64,000 bases of DNA, taken from contig JBCAZH010000001.1 of the NCBI GenBank assembly GCA_038533155.1, positions 1-64,000 on the forward strand. Reading direction: 5' to 3'. Position 1 is the stretch's first letter; the number at the start of each line of letters is the position of its first letter. This document shows, piece by piece, positions 34,339 through 44,230 of the stretch. Origin of the DNA: CALBPI01 sp038533155 (GTDB lineage Bacteria > Pseudomonadota > Gammaproteobacteria > Steroidobacterales > Woeseiaceae). Made by a program: the position numbers and the translations under genes. Below the pieces are notes generated by a model. That model was not told where the DNA came from and did not search any database. It was given only the letters and a program-made list of their open reading frames with translations.

Positions 34339-35497
34339 CTTCGCACTACGCGAGTTCGCCGCTCATCCCGCACAGAGCCGCGGCCGACGTCATGCAGAGC
34401 CAGCCGCCGGCGATCGAACCGAGTTTCAGCGCGACAGAGATCGGATTGTGCATTCCAATGCCTTTCGTCGACTGATGTACAAGACGCAGGTCTTCGTGAA
34501 TCACGAAGGCGACCACTACCGCACTCGTCTGACACATTCGCTGGAAGTGGCGCAGATTGGGCGTACTGTCGCGTTGGCGCTGGGTCTGAACGAAACACTG
34601 ACCGAAGCGATTTGTCTTGCGCATGATCTTGGACACACACCGTTCGGGCATGCGGGGCAAGATGCATTGAATCACTGCATGCGCAACTTCGGCGGCTTCG
34701 AACACAACCTGCAATCGCTTCGTATCGTCGACGAACTCGAAGAAAAGTATGCTGAGTTCGATGGCCTCAATCTGACGTTTGAGACACGCGAAGGCATTTT
34801 GAAGCACTGCTCGCGCAGTAACGCGCGCGAGCTCGGCGCGGTCGGTAGGCGCTTCCTCGAGCGAACGCAGCCGGGTCCGGAGGCACAGCTTGCGGATATC
34901 GTCGATGCAATCGCTTACAACCATCATGATGTCGATGACGGTTTGCGTGCGGGATTGCTGGATGTCGACGCGTTGTGTACACAACCGTTGTTCGAGATAC
35001 CGTACCGCGAGGTCACTAACCACTACCCCAGATTGTCGCGACGGCGCATGGTGCACGAAGTGAAGCGGCGAATGATCAACCACGTCGTATCGGATCTGAT
35101 TGCTGAGAGCCAGCGTCGGCTGGACGCGAGTGGCGCAAAAGATGCTGATGACGTACGCGCCCATTCCGAGCGCGTGATCGCGTTCTCTTCAGAAGTGGCT
35201 GCTCAGCACCTAGGTCTGAAGCGGTTCCTGATGGCCCATCTCTACCGTCATCCCGACGTCGTTGCCATGCAAGAGCGCGCTTCGGATGTCATACAAAAGC
35301 TGTTTGCTCACCTTTCGAGCCGCCCCAACCGGATTCCTGCGGCGTTTCGAGATCGGCGCGGTGTCGGTCCCGACAGCTCTGTGGATCAGCGCATGCGTTT
35401 GGTCGCCGATTATCTGGCCGGCATGACTGACCGCTTCGCGCTATCCATGCTCGAAGAAATCGAGGCAGATGTTGAGGCGCGAGCTGGGCTAAAATAG
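34322..35497 (+). CDS. dGTPase-like HD-domain triphosphohydrolase
   Basis: 391 residues, the short Dgt-like (type 2) form. The HD metal site is visible as RTRLTHSLEVAQIGR, HDLGHTPFGHAGQ and, later, AIAYNHHDVDDGL. The N-terminal DRTEFQRDRDRIVHSNAFRRLMYKTQVF is diagnostic of the family, which hydrolyses dGTP and other dNTPs to nucleoside and triphosphate. I chose the ATG at 34322 inside the aroB end. It lies between aroB and pyrF in one transcription direction. Confidence 0.9.
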   Translation: MPGQPDFALREFAAHPAQSRGRRHAEPAAGDRTEFQRDRDRIVHSNAFRRLMYKTQVFVNHEGDHYRTRLTHSLEVAQIGRTVALALGLNETLTEAICLAHDLGHTPFGHAGQDALNHCMRNFGGFEHNLQSLRIVDELEEKYAEFDGLNLTFETREGILKHCSRSNARELGAVGRRFLERTQPGPEAQLADIVDAIAYNHHDVDDGLRAGLLDVDALCTQPLFEIPYREVTNHYPRLSRRRMVHEVKRRMINHVVSDLIAESQRRLDASGAKDADDVRAHSERVIAFSSEVAAQHLGLKRFLMAHLYRHPDVVAMQERASDVIQKLFAHLSSRPNRIPAAFRDRRGVGPDSSVDQRMRLVADYLAGMTDRFALSMLEEIEADVEARAGLK

Positions 35498-35524
35498 TTA
35501 GCGGGGACAACGGAAGACGACAAC

Positions 35525-36235
35525 ATGACAATGCATAGCATCGCGCCGGAAGAGCGCCTGATCTTCGCGCTTGACGTTCCGGACATCGCTCACGCCAAGG
35601 CGCTCGTGGAGACCCTGGGCGACAGCGTTCGCTTTTATAAAATTGGTCTTGAGCTCGCCATGCGCGAAGGCTACTTCGAGCTTTTGGACTGGTTGCTCGC
35701 GCGGGACAAAAAGGTCTTTCTTGATGTGAAGTTGTTCGACGTTCCAGCCACAGTTGCCGCGGCGGTTCGTAATCTTGCAGAACGCGGTGCGACGTTTTGT
35801 ACCGTGCATGGCAACCAGGCGGTGATGGAAGCGGCTGCCGAGGCGAAAGGTGCGCTGAAGATCTTGGCGGTCACGGTGTTGACCAGCCTGGATCGCGGCG
35901 ACATGGACGATCTGGGCTTCGATTGCAACGTCGATGACTTAGTGCTGTCGCGTGCCCGTCGTGCGTTGGAAGCGGGTTGCGACGGTGTGATTTCATCGGG
36001 TCTTGAGGTGCCTCGCCTGCGCGCGGAAGTCGACAATCGCCTTTTGGTGGTAACCCCAGGAATTCGCCCGGTCGAGAACCGACCGGTGGACGATCAGAAA
36101 CGGGTGGTCAGCGTGCCGCAGGCGTTTGCCAATGGCGCCGACTACATCGTCGTTGGCCGACCGATCCGCAATGCCCCAGATCCGCGTGCGGCGGCGGAAG
36201 CAATCGTTGCATCCATTCACGACAGTTTCTCCTGA
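35525..36235 (+). CDS. pyrF: Orotidine 5'-phosphate decarboxylase
   Basis: 236 residues; last step of UMP synthesis. The catalytic Asp-Lys-Asp site is KVFLDVKLFDVPATV; the substrate loop is VTPGIRPVEN and the phosphate site is GADYIVVGRPI. A family variation is the VPATV in place of the more common IPNTV. A GGAAG ribosome binding site precedes the ATG at 35525; ATG at 35531 is an alternative. Confidence 0.96.
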   Translation: MTMHSIAPEERLIFALDVPDIAHAKALVETLGDSVRFYKIGLELAMREGYFELLDWLLARDKKVFLDVKLFDVPATVAAAVRNLAERGATFCTVHGNQAVMEAAAEAKGALKILAVTVLTSLDRGDMDDLGFDCNVDDLVLSRARRALEAGCDGVISSGLEVPRLRAEVDNRLLVVTPGIRPVENRPVDDQKRVVSVPQAFANGADYIVVGRPIRNAPDPRAAAEAIVASIHDSFS

Positions 36236-36260
36236 CAGAACACTATAAAGAACCTTCCCT

Positions 36261-37331
36261 ATGACCGATCTCAAAAATGATCTTCTGTTGCGTGCGCTGC
36301 TGCGCGAACCGACGCCAAGAACCCCGATTTGGATGATGCGCCAGGCTGGACGCTACCTACCGGAGTATCGCGCGACACGCGCCCAAGCCGGGGACTTCAT
36401 GTCGCTGTGCCGCAACGACGAACTGGCCTGCGAGGTGACGATGCAACCGTTGCGTCGGTATGGGTTCGATGCGGCGATTTTGTTCTCCGATATCTTGACG
36501 GTGCCCGATGCGATGGGGCTTGGCTTGTACTTTGAAACCGGCGAAGGGCCGCGATTCGAATCCCCGGTGAAAACGAGTGCGGACGTGCGCAATCTTCCGG
36601 AGCCCGATGTTGCCGATACGTTGGGCTACGTCATGCGCGCGGTATCACGTATTCGTAAGGAACTCGCCGGTTCGGTGCCACTGATTGGGTTCGCGGGCAG
36701 CCCGTGGACGGTGGCTACCTACATGGTGGAAGGCGGCAGCAGCAAGAACTACAGCCGTATCAAGGCAATGTTGTACAGCGAGCCGGAAACGGCGGACGCC
36801 CTGATGGGCAAAATCGCGCGTGTCACGACACACTATCTCAACGCCCAGATTGAAGCCGGCGCACAAGCGGTGATGATTTTCGACACTTGGGGTTCTGTCC
36901 TCGAGCCGGAACTCTACCGACGCTTTTCGCTCGATAGCATGCAGATGATTGTCGATGGTCTGACTCGCGAAGCGGATGGTCGACGCGTGCCTGTGGTGTT
37001 GTTCACCAAAGGCGCGGGAACGCGTCTGGAGGTCATGTCTCATAGCGGTTGCGATGGTCTCGGCGTGGATTGGACGACCGATATGGGCGCCGCGCGTGAG
37101 CTGACGGGTGGGCGTGTCGCTTTGCAGGGCAATATGGACCCGTCTCTGTTGTACGCCAGCGACGAGGCGATCCGCGATGGTGTTGCGCGTGTGCTTCGCT
37201 CTTATGGAAACGGTAACGGCCACGTGTTTAATCTCGGCCACGGGATTCATCCCGAAATCGATCCGGCTAAAGTGGCCGTCATGGTCGATGCCGTCAAAGA
37301 GATGAGCCCGGCCTATCACACTGACGAATGA
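36261..37331 (+). CDS. hemE: Uroporphyrinogen decarboxylase
   Basis: 356 residues; removes four carboxyl groups from uroporphyrinogen III to make coproporphyrinogen III in heme synthesis. The N-terminal IWMMRQAGRYLPEYR and FSDILTVPDAMGLGL carry active-site residues; later segments are GFAGSPWTVATYMVEGG, IFDTWGS and LGHGIHPEIDP. It supplies heme for the oxidase and cytochromes. The DUF445 gene starts three bases after the stop. Confidence 0.98.
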   Translation: MTDLKNDLLLRALLREPTPRTPIWMMRQAGRYLPEYRATRAQAGDFMSLCRNDELACEVTMQPLRRYGFDAAILFSDILTVPDAMGLGLYFETGEGPRFESPVKTSADVRNLPEPDVADTLGYVMRAVSRIRKELAGSVPLIGFAGSPWTVATYMVEGGSSKNYSRIKAMLYSEPETADALMGKIARVTTHYLNAQIEAGAQAVMIFDTWGSVLEPELYRRFSLDSMQMIVDGLTREADGRRVPVVLFTKGAGTRLEVMSHSGCDGLGVDWTTDMGAARELTGGRVALQGNMDPSLLYASDEAIRDGVARVLRSYGNGNGHVFNLGHGIHPEIDPAKVAVMVDAVKEMSPAYHTDE

Positions 37332-37334
37332 GTC

Positions 37335-38603
37335 GTGAGCGGGGCGCCGTCCGAACCCGGCCTTACTGAACAGCAGCGACGCGCAAGGTTGCGGCGCATG
37401 CAATGGGTCGCTCATGGTCTGTTGTTGTCGATGCTGCTGTTGTACGTCGTGACCGGCTTGCTGCAGTCTGAATACCCATGGCTCGGCTATGTGCGCGCGT
37501 TCGCCGAAGCGGGCACGGTGGGTGCTCTCGCGGATTGGTTTGCGGTCACCGCGTTGTTTCGGGAACCGCTCGGACTGCCGATCCCGCATACGGCGATTAT
37601 CAAGCGGCGCAAAAACGATATTGGTGACACGCTAGCTGATTTCATCGGCACGCATTTCCTCAACCGTGAGAACCTTGAGCCAAGACTTGAGCGTATTGAT
37701 GCCGTCGGCGTCGCGTCAGATTGGTTGGCGCGACCCAAAAACGCCCGTCGACTGACCGATGATGTAGCGCGTGTGCTGCAGCGGGTGGTGCGCACGGGTG
37801 ACAACCGCGCGCTGCGTCAATTGGTGAAGGACAACCTACGCGGGACGATTGAACGATTACGGGTGACACCGTTCCTCGGTCAGCTACTTGAGATGTTGTT
37901 GCGTAATGACCCGGAGGACACGCTGATCGGCGGACTCGTCGGGTTGGCGCAACAGCAGTTTGACGACAACCGACAAAACCTGAGAGACACAGTGGGCAAC
38001 CGCACGCCGTGGTGGTTGCCGGGGTTTGTCGACGAGCGGATTTATCGCCAACTGGTGTCCGAGGTGGAGCAGGTACTGTCGGATGAAGAAGGTGGCGGCG
38101 AGCAGCGCGCCCGTGAGCACCTGCGAACGGTGTTGTTGGATATTGTGCACGCGCTCAAACACGATGAAGCACTCATCAATCGCGGTGAGCAGCTCAAGCA
38201 TGAGTTGTTAGAGCATCCGCAGCTGGCAGAGTACTTGTCACGGACGGTGACCGAAATCTCGGGCTACCTGACGCGAGAAGCTGAAAATCCTGACAGTGAA
38301 TTCCGCCAGAGAATCACCGAGGCGCTGAGCGGACTCGGCCGCAGTCTGAACGAAAAAACCAGCATCCGCGATGAGATCAACACATCGCTGCGCGATGCGG
38401 CACTCTACGCAATCACCCGCTATCAGCGATCGATCACGCAGGTTATCGCCGATACCATCCACGGCTGGGATGCCGACACCGCAGCGTCATTGATTGAGTT
38501 GCGGGTCGGTCGCGACCTCCAATTCATCCGCATCAACGGGACGCTCGTTGGCGGACTGGCGGGCTTGACCCTATACAGCGTCTGGCACGCGTTGGTCGGT
38601 TAA
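37335..38603 (+). CDS. DUF445 family membrane protein
   Basis: 422 residues. A membrane segment near the N-terminus (about residues 30-45) is followed by the family signature GTVGALADWFAVTALFREPLGLPIPHTAII. A long helical region follows, and a hydrophobic stretch lies at the C-terminus (GTLVGGLAGLTLYSVWHAL). DUF445 proteins (E. coli YjiN-like) are of unknown function. The start is GTG. It is co-directional with hemE; the stop overlaps the fadD stop on the other strand by four bases. Confidence 0.88.
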   Translation: MSGAPSEPGLTEQQRRARLRRMQWVAHGLLLSMLLLYVVTGLLQSEYPWLGYVRAFAEAGTVGALADWFAVTALFREPLGLPIPHTAIIKRRKNDIGDTLADFIGTHFLNRENLEPRLERIDAVGVASDWLARPKNARRLTDDVARVLQRVVRTGDNRALRQLVKDNLRGTIERLRVTPFLGQLLEMLLRNDPEDTLIGGLVGLAQQQFDDNRQNLRDTVGNRTPWWLPGFVDERIYRQLVSEVEQVLSDEEGGGEQRAREHLRTVLLDIVHALKHDEALINRGEQLKHELLEHPQLAEYLSRTVTEISGYLTREAENPDSEFRQRITEALSGLGRSLNEKTSIRDEINTSLRDAALYAITRYQRSITQVIADTIHGWDADTAASLIELRVGRDLQFIRINGTLVGGLAGLTLYSVWHALVG

Positions 38604-40255
38604 CCCGTTCGAAGTTCGCGGCGCAAGATTTTACCCACGTTGGTCTTGGGCAGCTCGTCATGAAATAGCACTTCACGAGGTTGCTTGTAGCCGGTGAGAT
38701 TCTCACGGCAGTAGGCGAGGATATCCTCGGCGCTGGTGCCGTCACTGACCACGACATGCAGTTGCACGACTTCGCCGGACTTCGGATGCTCTTTACCCAC
38801 GGCGGCCGCTTCGACCACCCCCGGTAATTGCACAACAACATCTTCGATTTCGTTCGGATACACGTTGAAGCCGGACACGAGAATCATGTCCTTCTTGCGG
38901 TCTTCGATGAATACAAATCCTTTGTCATCCATACGGCCGATATCGCCGGTGCGCAGCCACTCTCCGACCATGACTTTTTCGGTTTCTTCCGGTCGCTGCC
39001 AGTAACCTTGCATGACCTGTGGGCCCCGAATGCAGATCTCGCCGATATCGCCGACGCTAAGATGATTGCCGTCATCATCCAGAATCGCGACTTCGGTCGA
39101 AGAGATGGGCAGTCCGATGGAGCCTGTGAATTCAGCGTCGTCGACAAACGGATTGATCACAGCACCCGGGGAGGTTTCCGTCAGTCCATAAGCTTGAATC
39201 AATGGGGTGCCGGTGACTTCGCGCCACTTCTCTGCGACTGCACGTTGTACCGCCATACCGCCGCCGATCGTGATTTTCAGTCCTGAGAAGTCGAGATCCG
39301 CGAATCCTTCGGTGTTCATCAATCCGTTGAACAGCGTGTTGACCCCTGTGAAATAACTGAAACGGTAATTGGAGAGTTCCTTCACAAACCCTTTCATGTC
39401 GCGAGGGTTGGTGATCAGTACATTCAGGCCGCCCTGTTGTAGCAAGCCGAAGCAGTTACCCTCCAATGAGAAGATGTGATAAAGCGGTAACGCGGTGATG
39501 CCGACTATCGCTTCTTCGTCGAGCCGTCCGCCAAGCCATGCGTTGGTCTGTTGCACGTTATGCACGAGATTGCCGTGCGAGAGCATCGCGCCTTTTGCTA
39601 CACCGGTCGTACCTCCCGTGTATTGCAGAAACGCGAGATCGTCGAGCGAGATCTCGGGCGGCTGGAATCCGCTGGTGTCAGTGGTGATCACGTCACGGAA
39701 CGGCGTCGAGTTCGGGATCGAAAACGGCGGCACCATCTTCTTGACCTTCTCCACCGCGAAATTGGTCAGCCATCGTTTGGCGGTACCGTGCATGTCACCA
39801 ATTTTTGTTGTGATCACGAACTCAAGGTCGGTATCTGGCAAGACCGCTTCGAGCGTGTGCGCGAAATTTTCGACGATGACGATCGCCTTCGCGCCTGAGT
39901 CGGACATCTGGTGTTTCAGTTCGCGCTGTGTGTACAGCGGGTTGACGTTGACGACGACAAGACCGGCTCGCAACGCGCCGAACAACGCAATCGGGTACTG
40001 CAAAATGTTCGGCATCATCAACGCGATGCGGTCGCCTTTATTGAGGCCCTTTGTTTGCAGCCACGAGGCGAATGCCAGCGATAGCTCGTCGATTTGACGA
40101 AAGCTCAGCTCGGTACCGAGATTGGCGTAGGAAGGCTGGTTGCCGAAGCGCTCCAAGTTATGTTCGATCAGGTCTCGCAGCGAATGGTAGCCCGCGTTGT
40201 CGATGAACTCCGGGATGCCGGGTGGGTAGGAGGAAAGCCAGATTTTTTCGGTCAT
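38600..40255 (-). CDS. fadD: Long-chain fatty acid-CoA ligase
   Basis: 551 residues; activates fatty acids to acyl-CoA via acyl-AMP at the inner membrane. The AMP-binding signature is LQYTGGTTGVAKGAMLSHGN; further motifs are AYGLTETSPG, LRTGDIGRMDDKGFVFIEDRKKDMI and the C-terminal lysine in ELPKTNVGKILRREL. The length and N-terminus match FadD. It is followed on the same strand by no close gene; tesA lies 20 bases upstream in the same direction, so a thioesterase and an acyl-CoA ligase may be coexpressed. Confidence 0.94.
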   Translation of the reverse strand: MTEKIWLSSYPPGIPEFIDNAGYHSLRDLIEHNLERFGNQPSYANLGTELSFRQIDELSLAFASWLQTKGLNKGDRIALMMPNILQYPIALFGALRAGLVVVNVNPLYTQRELKHQMSDSGAKAIVIVENFAHTLEAVLPDTDLEFVITTKIGDMHGTAKRWLTNFAVEKVKKMVPPFSIPNSTPFRDVITTDTSGFQPPEISLDDLAFLQYTGGTTGVAKGAMLSHGNLVHNVQQTNAWLGGRLDEEAIVGITALPLYHIFSLEGNCFGLLQQGGLNVLITNPRDMKGFVKELSNYRFSYFTGVNTLFNGLMNTEGFADLDFSGLKITIGGGMAVQRAVAEKWREVTGTPLIQAYGLTETSPGAVINPFVDDAEFTGSIGLPISSTEVAILDDDGNHLSVGDIGEICIRGPQVMQGYWQRPEETEKVMVGEWLRTGDIGRMDDKGFVFIEDRKKDMILVSGFNVYPNEIEDVVVQLPGVVEAAAVGKEHPKSGEVVQLHVVVSDGTSAEDILAYCRENLTGYKQPREVLFHDELPKTNVGKILRRELRTG

Positions 40256-40275
40256 AGGTGAAACAAACTCGCGGA

Positions 40276-41001
40276 TTAGTGGGTTTCGGATGAGGTTAAT
40301 TCTGCGCGTTCCATCGCGGTACGAATCACCGGCCAGGCTCGCTCCAGCATGTCGGATTGCGCGCCGGCATTGGGGTGAATGCCATCAGCTTGCATCAGGT
40401 TCGGGTCTAGCGCTACGCCTTCAAGAAAAAACGGCTCCATGGGAACTTCAAGCTCCTCGGAAATCTTGCGGAAGGTCCCTTCGAATTGTTCGGTGTATCG
40501 AGGTCCGTAATTTGGCGGAATTCGCATCCCGAGCATGGCGACGCTGGCCCCCGCCTGCTGGCTGGCCGTGACCATTTGGCGCAGATTGGCCTCGGTAATA
40601 TCGATGGGAATCCCACGTAGCCCGTCGTTGCCACCCAGTTCGATGACCACAACTTCGGGCCGGTGCGCGGCGAGTGCTTGCCCGATGCGCGCGGCCCCAC
40701 CTTGCGTGGTATCCCCGGAGATACTCGCGTTCACCACACGAATACCATAATCTTCAGTATCGATACGGGCTTGCAGCAATGCGACCCAACCTTCCTCGAC
40801 GCGCTCGAGACCGTAACCGGCACTCAGACTGTCGCCGATGACCAGCAAAGCAGGTCGTTGATCGGCGCTAGGATCGCCTTGGACCGTCTTGGGCACTTCG
40901 GTGGGCGATGCGTTGTCAGAAGTTAGAGGAAGGAATGTCAACGCGGCGGCAAGGACACCGACCACACCGATCACAATGGAAACCGACTTTCTTGCGGGCA
41001 T
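40276..41001 (-). CDS. tesA: TesA-type multifunctional acyl-CoA thioesterase/arylesterase
   Basis: SGNH (GDSL) hydrolase of about 241 residues. The N-terminal hydrophobic segment (VSIVIGVVGVLAAALTFL) acts as a signal or anchor, so the enzyme is periplasmic. Catalytic blocks are VIGDSLSAGYGL (Ser), SGDTTQGG, GGNDGLRG and DGIHPN (Asp-His). I chose the ATG at 41001. The start lies only 20 bases from the divergent ABC transporter gene, the same head-to-head layout as tesA/ybbA in E. coli. A substrate of the neighbouring ABC exporter is unknown. Confidence 0.92.
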   Translation of the reverse strand: MPARKSVSIVIGVVGVLAAALTFLPLTSDNASPTEVPKTVQGDPSADQRPALLVIGDSLSAGYGLERVEEGWVALLQARIDTEDYGIRVVNASISGDTTQGGAARIGQALAAHRPEVVVIELGGNDGLRGIPIDITEANLRQMVTASQQAGASVAMLGMRIPPNYGPRYTEQFEGTFRKISEELEVPMEPFFLEGVALDPNLMQADGIHPNAGAQSDMLERAWPVIRTAMERAELTSSETH

Positions 41002-41021
41002 GGTTCGCAACCGGAATACAA

Positions 41022-41741
41022 ATGACGAAGTCTCAATTAAACCAGGACGCGAGTCCAGTGACCCAGTCCGTTCTCGAAGCATCGGGTCTTACCCGAACCG
41101 TACCGACGGTGGACGGCACGCTCACGATCCTGGATGACGTCAGTTTCACCGCTCAACGTGGCGAGACCCTGGCGATCATCGGCCCATCCGGCGCTGGCAA
41201 GTCCACCTTGCTAGCGTTGCTGGCGGGCCTCGACACCCCGACACGGGGAGAGGTTGTGTTGGATGGACACTCCCTGCATGGCCTCGACGAGGACGGCCGG
41301 GCTGCCGTGCGCGCCGGACGCGTTGGCTTCGTGTTTCAGTCGTTCCACTTGATTCCTGCGTTGACCGCTCTGGAAAACGTCATGATGCCGATAGAGCTGA
41401 CGGGCGCCCCGGATGCGCGTGAGTTGGCGCGAAGTGTGCTCGTCAGTGTCGGTTTGTCCCAACGACTGACCCATTACCCCGCGCAGTTGTCCGGCGGCGA
41501 AAAACAGCGCGTTGCGATTGCAAGAGCGTTCGCGACGCGCCCGTCGGTACTGTTCGCCGATGAACCCACCGGAAATCTCGATCGCGACACCGGAAAAACG
41601 GTTGAGACGTTGCTGTTCGATTTGAACCGCAACTCGCAAACCACGCTGGTTCTCGTGACGCATGATCCCGCCCTTGCTGCACAATGCCAGCGGCGACTGT
41701 CAATCGACGGTGGTCGTCTGGTTCGCGACGAGCGCGACTGA
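41022..41741 (+). CDS. ABC transporter ATP-binding protein (YbbA-like)
   Basis: 239 residues. Walker A IIGPSGAGKSTLLALLAG, signature LSGGEKQRVAIARAF, Walker B VLFADEPTGNLD and the H-loop LVTHD are complete. It belongs to the LolD/MacB group that works with FtsX-type permeases. I chose the ATG at 41022 with CGGAA seven bases upstream. The stop overlaps the permease start (TGATG), so the pair forms one exporter. The substrate is not known for YbbAP-type systems. Confidence 0.9.
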   Translation: MTKSQLNQDASPVTQSVLEASGLTRTVPTVDGTLTILDDVSFTAQRGETLAIIGPSGAGKSTLLALLAGLDTPTRGEVVLDGHSLHGLDEDGRAAVRAGRVGFVFQSFHLIPALTALENVMMPIELTGAPDARELARSVLVSVGLSQRLTHYPAQLSGGEKQRVAIARAFATRPSVLFADEPTGNLDRDTGKTVETLLFDLNRNSQTTLVLVTHDPALAAQCQRRLSIDGGRLVRDERD

Positions 41742-44230
41742 TGCGGGCCTTGCGCTTTGCTCTCAGCGGCATCGTGCGCGAATTGCGTGCCGGCGAGCTA
41801 TTGGTATTGCTCGCGGCGCTCTCGATCGCTGTTGCGAGTATGACCGCCATCGGGTTTCTGACGGATCGCATCTCGCGGGCGGTGGCGTTGCAGGCGACTG
41901 AAATTCTTGCTGCAGACCTCAGGGTGTCGAGCGGCCGACCGCTTTCGGCTGAGCGTTTGACCGAGGCCGAGGCACAGAACCTTCGAACGGCGACGGGCAT
42001 TAACTTTCCGTCCGTGGTGTTCGCGGGTGAGCAGAGTACGCTCGCCGCGCTGAAAGGCGTCTCTGTCGGATATCCATTGCGTGGCGAGCTTCGTGTTGCA
42101 GACAGACTGTTCGATGCGGTCCGGGTGACTGACGCGATCCCAGCGCTGGGTGAGGTCTACGCGGATGCTGCGCTGCTAGCGCGTTTGGGCATCGACGTGG
42201 GCGCGACCGTCGAGGTAGGCACGAGCACGCTCACGGTTGCGGCCGTGTTGGTGTACCGGCCGGATCAATCCCCTGGGTTTAGTGGGCTAGCACCGACGCT
42301 ACTGATGAACATCGAGGATGTTGCGGCCAGCGGTTTGCTGATCGAAGGCAGCCGGGCGAGCTACTCGCAGTTGTTCTCTGGACCGCCAGCGGTGGTGCAA
42401 GCTTTCGCAGAGGATCTGCGTGCCGAGTCTTTAGAAGGCGTTCGGATTGAAGATCAAGCCGAATCCGGCAGTCAGTTGGCTACTGCGATCGATCGCGCCG
42501 GGCGGTTCTTGTCGCTCGCGTCTTTGGTCAGTTTGATTCTGGCCGCCGTCGCGGTCGCTATGGCGGCACGTCGCTATGCGGATCGCAGACTAGACACGGC
42601 GGCACTGATGAAGACATTTGGTGCGAGCCAGGCTTTCGTGCTTCAGGTGGGCTTGTGGCATTTGTTGGTCGTCGGCGTGGTCGCCAGTTTGATCGGTGTC
42701 GGTATGGGTTATGCTGCCGAGCGGGTGTTGTCGGCCGCGTTGGCGGGTTGGCTGCGAGGCGATTTGCCAGCGGCGAGTTGGGCGCCGGTGCTACCGGGTG
42801 TGGCGACCGCGATGGTGCTGTTGGTCGGCTTTGGATTGCCGGCATTGCTACGTCTCGGTGAGACCCCGCCGATGCGAGTACTGCGGCATGATTTGGAACC
42901 GCCACCACCCGCGATCTGGCTCACCTACGGCGCGGCGTTGGGTGCACTCGCGGTGATTGTTTATTGGGCAGTACCCGAACTCAATCTACTCGTGATTATT
43001 CTCGGCGGTACTTTGGCAACGACCGGCGCCCTGCTGCTTGGCGGGCGAGTGTTGGTGAGCCTGCTCGGGCGGCTACGCGGTCAGGTTGGGGTGTCGTGGC
43101 GCTATGGGCTTGCCAATGTGGCGCGACGCGGTGGCGATAGCGCGGTGCAAGTGGTTGCCTTCGGTCTGGGTCTCATGGTGCTGCTGCTACTCACGCTGGT
43201 GCGCAACGATTTGCTCGATGGTTGGAATGCGACCGTTCCCGCGGATGCGCCAAATCAGTTTCTGATCAACATTCAGCCGACTGAACGCGACAGTATTCGC
43301 GAGCTACTCGAGAATTCCGGCATCGACGCCGTCGAGTTTGTGCCGTTGGTTCGTGGGCGTATCAATCGCATCAATGGACTGACGCCAGAGCAATGGCGAG
43401 AGCAGTCGACTGGCTCCAGTTGGCGCGCTGGACGCGAAACCAATTTGTCCTGGTCAACGACACTCGATCCCAGCAACGAGGTCACGGACGGCGAGTATTG
43501 GCAGCCTAACCACGAGGGTCCGCCGGAGGTCTCTGTCGACGAGGACATCGCCGAGGAGATGGGGCTTTCGGTCGGCGATCAACTGACATTTGATATCGCA
43601 GGTCAACAGCGCACCGCTGCGGTGACGAGTTTGCGACGTATCGATTGGGATTCGTTCAAGCCCAACTTCTTTATGGTGCTGAGTCCCGACGGCATGGCGG
43701 CGTTGCCTCAGACCTACATCACCTCCCTGTACATACCGCAGTCCGATACGGGTGTACTTCGTGATCTCGTACGCGCGCATCCGAGTGTATCGGTGATCGA
43801 TATTGATGCGGCATTGGCGCAGGTACGCGGCATCATCGAAAAGGCAACGTTGGCTGTTCAGTACGTGTTCCTGTTCACGCTCGCCGCGGGCGTCGTCGTG
43901 TTGTTTGCTGCGATCCAATCCACATTGGACGAGCGCCGGTTCGAGAGTGCTTTGCTGCGCACATTCGGTGCGTCGCGTCGCGTGGTACTGACCGGGATCT
44001 TGGCAGAGTTCTCGGCGCTGGGATTACTCTCAGGCGTCTGTGCGGCAACCGGTGCAACCATCATCGGTATCGTTGTGGCTCGCGAGCTGTTCAATCTGCC
44101 GATGGGCATCAATCCGCTGCTCTGGATCGCGGGTACGATTGGCGGATTGGTATTGGTGGGTGTCAGTGGCACCCTCGCTGCGCAGGGCGCCGCGAAGGCC
44201 CCGCCGGTAACCACGTTACGCGGTCGCTAA
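41741..44230 (+). CDS. FtsX-like ABC permease (YbbP-like)
   Basis: 829 residues. Ten predicted membrane helices in the YbbP arrangement: one at the N-terminus (LVLLAALSIAVASMTAIGFL), clusters at about 260-400 and 420-500, and three at the C-terminus, with two periplasmic domains between them. Two FtsX cores are visible, each with an AL-KTFGAS/LLRTFGAS coupling segment that contacts the ATPase. I chose the ATG at 41741 that overlaps the ATPase stop. The gene is convergent with the membrane protein gene at 44227, stops overlapping. Confidence 0.9.
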   Translation: MRALRFALSGIVRELRAGELLVLLAALSIAVASMTAIGFLTDRISRAVALQATEILAADLRVSSGRPLSAERLTEAEAQNLRTATGINFPSVVFAGEQSTLAALKGVSVGYPLRGELRVADRLFDAVRVTDAIPALGEVYADAALLARLGIDVGATVEVGTSTLTVAAVLVYRPDQSPGFSGLAPTLLMNIEDVAASGLLIEGSRASYSQLFSGPPAVVQAFAEDLRAESLEGVRIEDQAESGSQLATAIDRAGRFLSLASLVSLILAAVAVAMAARRYADRRLDTAALMKTFGASQAFVLQVGLWHLLVVGVVASLIGVGMGYAAERVLSAALAGWLRGDLPAASWAPVLPGVATAMVLLVGFGLPALLRLGETPPMRVLRHDLEPPPPAIWLTYGAALGALAVIVYWAVPELNLLVIILGGTLATTGALLLGGRVLVSLLGRLRGQVGVSWRYGLANVARRGGDSAVQVVAFGLGLMVLLLLTLVRNDLLDGWNATVPADAPNQFLINIQPTERDSIRELLENSGIDAVEFVPLVRGRINRINGLTPEQWREQSTGSSWRAGRETNLSWSTTLDPSNEVTDGEYWQPNHEGPPEVSVDEDIAEEMGLSVGDQLTFDIAGQQRTAAVTSLRRIDWDSFKPNFFMVLSPDGMAALPQTYITSLYIPQSDTGVLRDLVRAHPSVSVIDIDAALAQVRGIIEKATLAVQYVFLFTLAAGVVVLFAAIQSTLDERRFESALLRTFGASRRVVLTGILAEFSALGLLSGVCAATGATIIGIVVARELFNLPMGINPLLWIAGTIGGLVLVGVSGTLAAQGAAKAPPVTTLRGR